Positions 42,746 through 53,320 of a stretch of 64,000 bases of DNA are shown in pieces. The notes under the pieces were generated by a model. The model saw nothing but the letters and a program-made list of their open reading frames with translations. It did not search any database and was not told the origin of the DNA. Each line of letters starts with the position of its first letter. Positions within the stretch are counted from its first letter, which is position 1. The position numbers and the translations under genes are program-made. Source of the stretch: Coniella vitis (Eukaryota; Ascomycota; Sordariomycetes; Diaporthales; Schizoparmaceae); assembly GCA_011317545.1 (NCBI GenBank), contig WUJK01000001.1:3701001-3765000 (forward strand), read 5' to 3'.

Positions 42746-45700
42746 ATGTCTTCCGAGGCCCCGACAGCTTCCTGGCATCCAGCCATGATGCCACATCGAG
42801 ACAGTGATCTCGCAGCATCCCACGAAGCACCCACAACGATGGACGCGCCCGAAGCCTCTACCCTGCATTCTGAGCCTGCTAAGCCTGTCGAAACCGAACC
42901 CACAACTACTCTACACACGATTGCTACCTTCGAAGACCAGGAATCCGCCGCCGACGACTGGTTTCCAGACTACGAGGCCGGCAGCCCATGGCAAGGAGAT
43001 ACACACACTCAGGGACAGCCGCTGGCATCGGAGAAAGAGTTACAAGAAACTGCAGTGGATGAGCGCATTCCTGAGCCGAGTACCGAGTCTCCTATTCAGC
43101 CTGGCCTTGCGCAAGAACCGACACAAACAGAACAAGCAGAAGAAAGCGCCGCAGTCCATGCTTTCGATGACTCTCCTGTAGCATTTGATGCGACAGCTCC
43201 AGCTGAAGCTCACCAACAGCAGCTGCAAGACTATACTGCCCCCGAGACCACACAAGCTTCCTTCGGGCCCAAGCATGTCAGTAACGATTCGTTCGCGCGC
43301 ACAGTGTCGCACCAGCCCGAATTCGACGATGAGGACCTCTGGAGCCCTCGCCAGAGCGAGGATGACCCGTTCAAGTTCATGCCGCCCAACGATCGTACCA
43401 ACTCTTTCCCCGTCGTACCGAAACTAGAAAGCACAGAGCGCGAAAAAGTTGAACCCTTGCCGACTATCCAGGCTGAGGACATCGTCAACGAAGTGGAACA
43501 ACAGACCAAGTCTCTTGATTTTGAGAGCGGCTTCGAATCGGAACCACGCAACGGTCTACAGCAAGATAATTTCTGGGACAATGCTGATGGCGAGGCCGAT
43601 TTTCCCGCCCAGGTCGGTGGTGACTTGCAAGGCCTGAACGAGGAAGCTTCAGATGCCCGGTACGACGAAGGTGTGCCTCTGATCAATCATGACCAAGGCT
43701 TTGACATCACGAATCAGGATAAGGCCGAGCCTCGCGACATATTTGGAGGAGACGACACTGCGGAGGAAGGAGACAATTTCTTTGCACAAATCGGCGGCCA
43801 AGCCAACAGCGAAGAACAGAACGACTTTGTGCCTAGCCAGCTCGAACGCAAGTCTACGCTGCAGGTAATACAAGACCTAGGGACATCCGACAACCCAGCA
43901 ACGCCAGGCGGCGTCCTAGAGAGCCCACTCGAAGAAGAGGATGAGAGTGATGGCTTGCTTGATGAGACACCAAACGTCGAGCAAGAGGTTACCGTACAGG
44001 CCGAAGAATTGGCTGCTGAGACAACAGCGGCAACGACCGAAGAGCCAGACGCTGCGAGTCCTCGAGGCGAGGATCTCGCTGCAAAGTGGTCGCAAGCCTT
44101 TGCTGAAGACGACGATGATGACTTCCTTCTGGAGGATGAATCGGGCACAGAGAACAAAGAACATCAGGGTTTCGATGCGACTGCGTTCTTAGGCGACGAT
44201 GACGACGGTTTTCTTGAAGACAACGATGAGCTGCTTCAGCTCGAGCAACCCACTAGCAGTGTCAGTCAACCGCCCGCTCCGTTGCGAACCGCGAGCAGTG
44301 GGAGATACCTACCTACACAATCCGCGCCGTCAACATCGTCGCAGCCAGTGAATCCGTATTTCCCGAGTGCTTCTCCTGCGATTCCGCCGCCACAGGCCTT
44401 GTCTTCGATACCTCCAGCCACAACCAATCCGTATGCTTACCAGGCTCCTGCGCAGCCTGCAGCACCACTGTATGGCGCACCCGCTCCAAGGCCTGTAGTC
44501 AACAAGGCCCAAAGTTTTGCCGACAAGTCTAAAGGAGGGTACTCTTCGCCATACGATTTGCCCATGGAAGTGGTCAAGCCAAAGAAGCGCGCGACAACTC
44601 AACAGCAGCCTCGGGGACCCACAACCGTACCACCGCCGCCAACAGCAGCGGCAATATCTGGGCCTCCTGCCCCCTCTCGAAGCATGAGTGGCAGCGCGTC
44701 CGGCCAAGTTGCACCATCTCCGTCCGTCCAAACGCAATTCCAGGGCTCCGGCCCAGGAGTGTCGCCTCCAACTTCGATTCATCCTGGACAGTCTCCATCT
44801 CTGTCCAAACCCCCTCAGCAACTTTCAACCAAGACGAGCTTCTTCGAAGAGCTTCCGTCGTCCGTCAAGACACGGCCTGCTTCACGTACAAGTCACATAG
44901 GCCAGGCCTCACCGCACCTGGGCAGTTTTGGCGGCCCTCCTCAGGGCATCCAACCTCCTCCAACATCAATGCCCACCCCACCCCAAGACCCACCAACGAC
45001 TGGTTCGTCCGCTGCTTCGGATGTTCCGAGATTGGTGCCACCGCCGCCGACGAACCCCTACGCCAACCTACCAGCTGCTGCAAATTCAGCGCCCTCGGTA
45101 CTGCCACCGCCTGCTCAGAGGTATTCACCGGCTTCTACCCAAGGATCTACTCCTGCCACCGGCGCAGTGCCGCCCCCCAGCCGGTACTCACCTGCGCCTC
45201 CAGGTCAACGAGCAGCCACCCATGGCCCGGGTGTTGCAGCTACACCGCCCCCCTCTGTGTTGCCTCATCTGCCACGAACATCTAGTCCTTTGGCACACTT
45301 TGAAGCGAGGCCATCAGAGGCACAGGGTATGCCCTCTCTTCAGCCGAGTCGAAGCAGCTCCTCCCTGTATGAGCCTCGGCTGAGCAGAATGCCATCTCTC
45401 CCTCCGACGCGCGAAGTTGAAGAGAATGAGGCTCCAGGGCAGCCCTCCAGTGGAGCACCTTTGCCACCCGCACCACAACTTCCTCCCAAAGCACGCCAAA
45501 CCGTTCCACTGCCAATGTCACCACCCAAGAGAAAGATATCCTATGGCCCCGCGCCTATTGCAAACGACTTTGTGCCACCTGCTAGGTCTCAGACTGGCTC
45601 GCCGGGTGCCATGTATGGATTGCGATCTCCAATCAAAGCTTCAGAATTTGTACCCCGTCCTTCATCTGCTCAAGGTCCTTCACCCCCATCTATTGATGGC

Positions 45701-48700
45701 GCCATGTCTGGCGTCACTACTACACGTCCGAGAGGCATGTCCCAGAAGCTTAATTTGATTCCGCCTACTGATGGGCGCGAACATGACCCGCTGCAAAGAT
45801 GGAAAGGAGCGCCACTTATCAGCTGGGGTGCAGGCGGAACATTAGTTACATCATTTCCTGTGAATGTACCACGGTATGGCATGAATCAGACGGGGCCCAT
45901 GATTGTGAGAAGTCCGGGCGAGATCAAGGTCAAGACCATGAAAGACGTCCAGCCATTGGAGGAACGTCTATCCAACTTCCCGGGCCCTCTAAGGGGCAAG
46001 TCGAAGAAAAAGGAGACCATCGCTTGGCTCTCTGCGGGAATCGAAGAGCTGGAAAGAGGATTCCCGAATCTCCAGTTCCAGACACAATGGTCCCACGAAG
46101 ACAAGCGAACTGTTGAACGTGTTTTGCTCTGGAAGATTCTGAGGATCATGATTGAAAATGACGGCTCGCTCGAGGGCAACGCCACAGTAGACAAAGCGGT
46201 TCGCGATGTTCTTTCTGAGGCACCAACCGATGAGGCCGACTCCGATTCTCCTGTCATTTCCAGTGGTGCTGCTTTTGGTATCGGAAATGACTTGTCCACG
46301 ACGCAAATACAATCTGATGCTGTAGATTCGGGCACCATGCAACGCATCAAGAAGTCTCTGCTTGCGGGAGACCGCGAAAAAGCAGTCTGGGATGCTGCCG
46401 ATAAGCGACTTTGGGGTCATGCTTTGTTGATCGCCAATACCGTATCTCCGGACCTCTACCACAAGGTCTCCCAGGAGTTCATCAAGAAGGAGGTCAACTT
46501 TCCGGGACACAATAATGAATCGCTGGCGGCGCTGTACTCTGTCCTCTCTGGAAATCATGAAGAGAGCGTCGACGAGCTAGTACCTGTTCACGCACGGGCT
46601 GGAGTACAACTCGTCGCCTCCTCTGCAGGAGCAACCAATGCCACTGGACTGGATGGCCTTGAGAAATGGCGGGAGACTGTCACACTTGTTCTTAGCAACA
46701 GGAGCACGGGTGACGCGCAGGCTCTTAACTCCTTAGGTAACCTCCTATCAGGATACGGAAGGGCAGAAGCTGCTCACATTTGCTTCATATTCGCTCGCTC
46801 TGCCACCGTATTTGGTGGGCTTGACGACCCCAGAGTACAATTTGTGCTGGTGGGTGCGGACCACAAGACCCAGTCGCAGCAGTTCTTCAAGGAAACGGAG
46901 GCGCTGCTGCTTAGCGAGGTCTACGAGTACGGTCTTACTCTCAGCGGCGCCCCGTCAATGGCATACGGCGTGCCTCATCTGTCCGTCTACAAGCTTCAGC
47001 ACGCCATCACTTTGGCGGAGCATGGCTACAGAGACAAGGCGCTGCAGTATTGCGATGTGATCCTGAAGGATATGACAGCGCAAACGAAGCGGTCGCCCTA
47101 TCACCATGTACTCTTGGAATCGAGGGTCGAAGACTTGCGTCAGAGAATGCTCCAAGCTCCTGGCAGGGAAGCTTCCGGGTCATGGATCTCCAAGCCCAGC
47201 ATGGGCAAGGTTTCCGATTCCATGTGGAACCGCTTCAACAAATTCGTGGCTGGTGACGATACCGATGCAAATGGCCAAGGGTCTCCGAAAGTTGGAGAAG
47301 AGTCTGGACCCTTTGCGCAAATCCAGGGCGGTACGCCGACCATTAGTCGCCCACCCTCTGCTGGCAATGCCACCGGCATGGAAATGTTTGGGTCTTCGCC
47401 AAATGGGTACTCCTTGGGCACTACCTCTCTGGCACTTCCTGTGTCACCTGTTGTGACAAGGACATCGTCGCGCTATGCACCCGCTGCTGCGTCCGTCACC
47501 AATTCTCCATACGACCCACACTCGACCTATGCCCCATCTGGACGCACATCTGGAGAATACAACCGCAGCAGCCCATATGAGCCGCGGCGTGCTCCTTCAG
47601 ATGCGCCCTTAGTACCGGCGAGCAATTACGCACCCGCAAATGCGGCCGCCGCGCCCCAAGGCTACTCTGACCCTACACTGGGCTTGGCCATCCAGTCTCC
47701 ACACAACTCTGTTCCTGCTCCTCTGCCTACAAGCTCAATGACTTCAGTTCCTACTCCTGCCGAGACCTCTGGTCCCAGGACGCCGGGGTTCTCACCTTAT
47801 ACCCCTCTGTCACAGCAACCTCCTATCATGAGCAACAACTCTCCTTACACTTTAGCTACGGCGGAACCCGAAGCCAAGGGAACGTTTGAAAGCCAATCAT
47901 ATGGCTATGAACCGCCTACGCTCAACGTAGATCAAGAAACACCAGTCAAGTCGATCAACGAGCCAGCAGCTTCTGGAGGATACGAGCCTCCTTCGTTCCA
48001 GCCATACGGCTATGAGCCTCCGTCCTTGAGTTCTCGATCAGATCAGCCAGTTCAGCCCACCGAGGAGCCAGTGTCTTCTGGTGGCTATGAACCTCCATCT
48101 TTCCAGCCGTACGGCTATGAACCCCCCTCGTACGAGCCCAATCCCAACCCGAATGTTGACGAAGCTGGCGACGATGATGTTTCAAAGCCAAAGAAGAAGA
48201 GCTTTATGGATGACGACGATGATGATTATCCATCAATGGCGCCCAGGCCAGCTGAAAAGTCCAAGGCTGAGAAAGACCGTGAGAATGAAGAGCTGTTCCG
48301 CAAAGCCGCTGAAGAAGATGGTGAGTTCATTCCGACGATTCCGCTTACCGATCAATGTACTGACCCACAACTACAGCCAAACGTGCAGCAGAGGAAAAGG
48401 CCGCCAAGGCCAAAAAAGGCTGGGGCTTTGGTGGGTGGTTCGGCGGCGGTGGTGGCGGTGGCAGTGGCGGCGCCGGCAGCGGCAGTAAGAAGGAGTCGCT
48501 CGAGAGCAGCTCACCCAACAAGCCCATTCGCGCCAAGCTTGGCGAAAAGTCAAGCTTTGTCTACGACCCGGAGCAAAAGCGATGGGTCAACAAGGCCGCC
48601 GGCGCAGAGGACACCGCCCCCAAAGCAGCAACACCTCCGCCACCGCGTGGTACACCACGACCGCCTATCCCAGGACCTGCGAACTCGGCGCCGCCGCCTC

Positions 48701-48999
48701 TGGCACGAAGCGGTGGGTCGACACCGTCCACGCCTCCTTTGGGCGGCGGCGGTGGTGGTGCGTCCACACCACCACTCCCACCATCGGCATCAACTGGACC
48801 TTCGGGAATGTCGACGCCGTCTCTGATACGTTCTGTTTCTGTGGCTAGTGGGACGCAGTCGGCGCCGCCTAGTAGGCCGGCTACGAGCATGAGCACGGCG
48901 AGCAGCATTGATGACTTGCTTGGTGCAGCCACCCCGAGGAAGGGCGCAAGGGGCAAGAAGAAGGGTGGTGGTCGGTACGTTGATGTCATGGCCAAGTAG
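42746..48999 (+). CDS. SEC16: COPII coat assembly scaffold SEC16
   Basis: Two exons, 42746-48320 and 48377-48999, joined inside an Ala codon (G|CC) over a 56-nt intron, give 2065 residues. The N-terminal half is acidic and then Pro/Ser-rich disorder with repeated NPY motifs (VNPYFP, TNPYAYQ, TNPYANL). The central conserved domain begins near residue 1015 (DPLQRWKGAPLISWGAGG), and the ACE1-type helical domain spans about 1197-1471 (LLAGDREKAVWDAADKRLWGHALLIA ... AAHICFIFARS). A 35-residue tandem repeat with YGYEPPS follows. The last exon carries the conserved C-terminal region GWGFGGWFGG, IRAKLGEKSSFVYDPEQKRWVNK and ends GGGRYVDVMAK. Unspliced, the frame shifts into an Arg-rich nonsense tail. 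Known role: peripheral ER protein that organises exit sites and binds Sec23/Sec24/Sec13/Sec31. Confidence 0.95.
47897..48148. repeat. 105-base tandem repeat in SEC16 coding sequence
   Basis: Three copies in frame, with YGYEPP codons starting at 47900, 48005 and 48110, exactly 105 bases (35 residues) apart. Copies two and three share SGGYEPPSFQPYGYEPPS; the first keeps only the YGYEPP end. The repeat lies in the disordered region between the helical domain and the C-terminal region. Confidence 0.85.
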
Positions 49000-49829
49000 G
49001 GCGAAACTATCAGCCGGCATTGCCAGGGAGACACTTGCCGTATATCAACGGCTCAGAGTAAGCGTGTACGCTCTGAAGAGGGTGAGGCAAAGCAAAGAGT
49101 CAAGGAGATCTATTCGTGGATTTGGCCTTGAAAAGACGTTTTTTTTTGGAGTGGCTCGTATAGTAGAGGAGATTATTTGTTTAATGAGGAAATGCAATCA
49201 ATGGCCATAGTGTATAGAAAAATGAGTATAAATGCATTCAGAGGAAGTCCTGTGACAGATGAATCGCAAGTGTTTTATCAATGAGCATACTATTGTATGC
49301 AACCAGCCGAGACCATAACACCCCAGTCTTTGAAATGTTATGTTGTGCCAAAAAAAATTGAATGTATACCTGTATTTATGCATTCATTTGTTTTCAAGAA
49401 ATTGAACCATTCTATCATAGTTCATCTTATTATAACAACCTGATAAGAAACTCGTGTACAGCATCCTCACACTTTGAAGATGAGTAGGTTTGGGTGACTA
49501 GAGAATACCATCGCTGAAGTTTCTAATCGATACAGATATACGATCTGTCCATGACTTGATTAGATTAGAAAGCAAAGGTGAAGAATATATATTCACTACT
49601 CCATGCAAGCTATGCTGCCCTTCTTTCAAGCTCAGTGTCCTTGAGCGCGCTTGGTGAAATTTATTAAATACGCTTTTGTTTGTCTTTCAATTCCAGAAGA
49701 TCTTTTCGTTCTTCAGTATGCAGCAATGGGTATTCCCATGGATTTCGTTTCCGGATCCCCGAAACGCCTTCCAAACAAAATTGATCTTGTTTCCCTTCGT
49801 TCGACATTCGTCTGACGTAGCAAAAGTCT
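49000..49829. other. Intergenic region between convergent SEC16 and HUS1
   Basis: 830 AT-rich bases carrying two 3' UTRs. Short frames only; no repeats or RNA genes seen. Confidence 0.5.
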
Positions 49830-51180
49830 TCATGCACTATAAGATGAGACGTAATACTGAGAAACCATCAATCAGTCAGTATAAGCCACTTCTAGTATGA
49901 TCTACACTTGGAAGAGCGTAAAAGCAGGAAGGAAATGAGCAAACAGAACAACTCACCGTAACAACTGCATCCTCGGCAGTAGCATCATCAAATTGTGACA
50001 CATATGCATACAAAATCAACGCATGGTCATGAGCAAAACACGCAATAACCCTTCCTTCAAGCCGCCCAACGCTGAGCACCCGGCTCCAGTCTTTGCCGTC
50101 CACGCGCACCGTCGCCCACTTGTCTGGCCCGGCATCTTTAAACACAGTCGACGGGTGCTCCTCAATCGGCACCGTGAGCTGATCTGGGTCGAGCTGCGGG
50201 TTGTCAAGCCCGTGCCAGACGCTTTCAATATTGAGACTGTCTGTGGCGATGCGCAGGCGTAAAGAACCATGCATGTTCGCGCTAAGCTCAAGCTTGGGGT
50301 TGGTGCCGCCTCCGCCTCCCCCACCGCCTCTATCGCCACCACGGTAGTTATTGTTGCTAGCAGAAGACGTAGATGTGGACGCGGCCAATTTGGTAAACCG
50401 ATCCGAGATGGCCTTGAGTTGCATAAGCGGCGGCAACTGGATATGCACGTCGTCCTCGCGAACCTTGGGCTGCATGATCGTCTCGACTGTGTCCGGGTGC
50501 AGCACACGCACAGGGATATCCTGCGTAATGACCTTTTCGCGTTCGCGCTTCATGGACAGCTCGAGGGCTTCCATATCAACGTCGCGGAAAGGGTCGTCAT
50601 CGTCATCGTTGCCGCCGCCGAATCCGTACTCGTCATCACTGTCTTGGTCTTCCTCCTGTCGTCGTCGTTTTCGTTGTTGTTGATGTTGCTGTTGCTGCTG
50701 CTGCTGCTCAGCAGCTGTGCGGTGGTTGTGGAAGGGAACGCCTGATCGAGGCTCGTTGGCTCGTTGGTCGGGCGTCGTGTGAATGGTCATGGAGAGCACG
50801 GGGACGCCTTCCTTTTTGGTCAGGCGTAAAGTGGCATGGTCGCTGTTGATGGCTGATTTGAGGGCGCGCTGGAGGGGATTGAGAGGTAGCTCAAGATTTA
50901 TTGTGTTGCCTTGTTCAGCGGACTGGATGTGGTAGTCGGCGAAGATAAAGTCCATGGAGAGGGAGCTGAGTCAAGGTTCGTTAGCCATTGATGCCGACAT
51001 CTTGACAAGAAAAATAAAAAACAAGACTCACGCCCAGACCTGCGACCCCGTCTCAGGAATCACAGTGAAGCGGGCCGTCTCATCGTCGAGACGCACCCAG
51101 GCTATCTTTTCGAGTGTGTTGAGGGCTGCGATTAGCTTGTTGAAGGTACGGATGTTCTTGAGCTCCGTTCTGAATCTCAT
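49830..51180 (-). CDS. HUS1: HUS1 subunit of the 9-1-1 DNA-damage checkpoint clamp
   Basis: Three exons, 51180-51032, 50965-49957 and 49856-49830, give 394 residues with introns of 66 and 100 nt. Exon 1 encodes the conserved start [20 protein letters not shown] and ITEPGSQVW-like clamp strands up to VW; exon 2 continues [14 protein letters not shown]. The 27-base last exon adds YYVSSYSA, the typical Hus1 C-terminal strand. Without this splice the frame runs on 34 codons into Cys/Phe-rich intron sequence, so the spliced form is preferred. Domain inserts are low in complexity: polyglutamine near residues 135-145, acidic DDDDD, and polyglycine. Known: Hus1 forms a PCNA-like ring with Rad9 and Rad1, loaded at damage by Rad17-RFC to activate ATR. 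An ACGCGT site lies 170 bases upstream. Confidence 0.9.
50672..50711. repeat. Polyglutamine-coding tract in HUS1
   Basis: An interrupted CAG/CAA run (minus strand) encoding [11 protein letters not shown] in the inter-domain insert of HUS1. Likely to vary in length. Confidence 0.85.
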
Positions 51181-52399
51181 GCTGCGCGTGGAACCAGTGC
51201 GGTATTTGAGGAGTTCGGATAAGAACTGTCTAAATCAGAAGGTCCCATATAAATCAAGTCTTGGATGAATTCCTGGATGTCACCCTGTAGATGTGCATAC
51301 ATAGTAATGAAGCATTCACTCTTCGCGTACTCGGTACTTGCTGGCTGGAACGCGTCGTGACGATCGCCAAGCGCTGCAGGCTTGAGTGGAAAAGCGGGCG
51401 AGTGGAGGTTTCCAGGGCCCCTTCTCTCTGGGACATGTGCTGACAGGGATCAAAACGGTACGTACCGTCTCGTGGGGGCGCTGCTCGGACGGCAGCTCTG
51501 GCTCGGGTTGGGAGCCTTGCAGTGGGGTCAGTGGGGACCAAGTAAGCGCCTCTCTTGATGGAATTATCAAGTCGGAGCTCATAGTATTGCAACCACGAAG
51601 TCAAGCGCAATCCTGACAAAGACGAATCCAAATACAAAATACAGTGAGTAGCACACTAACCAGGAATCAGGGTTAATAATGAGTCTCCTAAATGTACTAT
51701 GTCCGTAAGCTTTCCGTACAACATGCTGCTGTATCACCATTCAGTGCATCTGTAGCTTCTTAGCCTCCTCACCGTTGGCCTCTGTTCATCTACTGTGGAG
51801 ATGGGTTAAGCTTGTTATTCACAACCTTGCAATGCTGGGGCAGATGACAAGATAGGAACTAGGTAGCCATGACCCCTTCCTCTAGCGCACTGAAGCATAT
51901 AAACACACAAATTAGAGCCTCCATACAAGTACTCCAGCAGCCTTTGGTTGCCATAGCTCTGTCGGCGCTGGGTTGACCGCGCCCTAACATCACCGCTTTG
52001 CTCCACCTCAGCTCCACAAGAGCTTACACCCGCATTACTGCTGCGCAATTCAAAGTGAATAGATGAATTGCCGTCTATCGACAAAGCACACCAGTAACCG
52101 CCTTGGGGCCGGTATCAGATATTGATGAATAAAAGGTCCTCCGTTTCCATAGCTCTCAAGACGCCCCATTGCCTATTCCAAGGGCACGATTTGCCCATAC
52201 TGCAAAACCAAAAACTCCATCTCATCAAACAGTCTGATTGCAAAGACTCCAAGACTGACTACAATGCTTTGCACCCGTGTGTAGTCGTCAGAATATTGTT
52301 TGTTTCTCTCATGTATGCCAGGACCAAAAGTGCCACGTCCAAAAGAAAAGGGTCCAAGTCTCCTCTTGTCTGGTTGCAGGCGGTTGTGGGCATCGTCAA
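51181..52399. other. Intergenic region upstream of HUS1
   Basis: 1.2 kb containing the HUS1 promoter and the 3' end of the RING gene. Notable are ACGCGT at 51350-51355 and one TACATAGTA at 51298. No coding region is supported. Confidence 0.45.
51350..51355. promoter_or_regulatory. MCB-like ACGCGT site upstream of HUS1
   Basis: ACGCGT, the core bound by the MBF factor at G1/S genes in yeasts, lies 170 bases upstream of the HUS1 start. A 6-mer occurs by chance, so this is only suggestive. Confidence 0.25.
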
Positions 52400-53320
52400 T
52401 CAACCGGAAAAGTACTCTGGTCTTGTCTTTGTCTTGGGCTCCTGCTGGTCATACCAGCCCAGGAATTTCCAGTCTGGTCCTTTGTTGGCGAGATCCCAGT
52501 GGCCGTAAAGTCCAGGTACTGGAGGTAGGTTGGCGTTCGTGGTGAGGTGTGGGGAGTCGGGCAGAACGATGTCACCTTCCGAGTCGCCGTCCTCGTTGGA
52601 GTCTCCCGTATCGCTTCCTGCGTCCTCGATGTGTGTCTTGATTTTCCTAATTCGCGTAGCGTCCAGCGTCAGCCTCGCCAGAGCTACCGTGATATGAATC
52701 GTTTGGATTGCCAACCTCAGTGCTCTGGTCGCCCTGCCCGGGCTATGTCCTGGGTGTTCGCCGTCCTCGCTACCCACGCCTTCAGACGATCCTGATCCAC
52801 TTGCGCTGCCCCCCGCAGCGGCACTAGTGCTAGTAACATCGCTGCCACTGCTGCTGCTGCTGCTACTGCTGGTGGCGCCACCGCTGCCCCTCCTTGCTGC
52901 GGCTCGGAGAACCTCCTGTCGCCGCAGACGTCTCGCATACTTGTGTTTGCGGTGGCGGCAGTATCTGCAGTCGGTATACTCGAGACCTTCGGGAAAGGCT
53001 TTTGCGGCAGCATCGTTGCGGCTCAAGTGGGACTTTCCGGGATCGAAAGACGAAGGCAGAACGGGGTGGGAACAGGCATGGAAGAGGTCTGTTCGGCAAA
53101 CGGGGCACAAGGGCTTGTCGGTAATGGCGAGATACTTCTTGATGCAGACGTTGCCAAATACGTGCCCACAGGGTGTGATAGCGTACGTCTCGCGAACGCC
53201 CTCGGGGGATTTGGTGCCTATATCGACGGCACAAATGGGACAAGTGGGGTCAACAGCAACGTGCTCAGGCTCGTCCCCGTGCCGCACGATGGACGTCCTA
53301 ACCGATCGCATAGACTTCAT
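52400..53320 (-). CDS. RING-finger protein, probable E3 ubiquitin ligase
   Basis: A single exon of 306 residues from the ATG at 53318-53320 (MKSMRSVRTS). A C3HC4 RING lies at about residues 27-75: CPIC, then CGHVFGNVC, then CPVCRTDL. This implies E2 binding and ubiquitin ligase activity. After the RING comes a second Cys/His-rich basic patch (CRYCRHRKHKYARRLRRQ), then a Ser/Gly low-complexity stretch and an amphipathic helix (RALRLAIQTIHITVALARLTLDATRIRK), acidic residues, and a C-terminal motif GHWDLANKGPDWKFLGWYDQQ. I do not recognise a named orthologue; the C-terminal Trp-rich motif looks conserved enough to be a useful search key. Target and location are unknown. Confidence 0.75.
   Translation of the reverse strand: MKSMRSVRTSIVRHGDEPEHVAVDPTCPICAVDIGTKSPEGVRETYAITPCGHVFGNVCIKKYLAITDKPLCPVCRTDLFHACSHPVLPSSFDPGKSHLSRNDAAAKAFPEGLEYTDCRYCRHRKHKYARRLRRQEVLRAAARRGSGGATSSSSSSSSGSDVTSTSAAAGGSASGSGSSEGVGSEDGEHPGHSPGRATRALRLAIQTIHITVALARLTLDATRIRKIKTHIEDAGSDTGDSNEDGDSEGDIVLPDSPHLTTNANLPPVPGLYGHWDLANKGPDWKFLGWYDQQEPKTKTRPEYFSG

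Noticed and set aside
49876..49956. Read-through C-terminus of HUS1
   Set aside because: The donor GTGAGT and a matching acceptor give a family-like end; the read-through tail is Cys/Phe-rich intron sequence.
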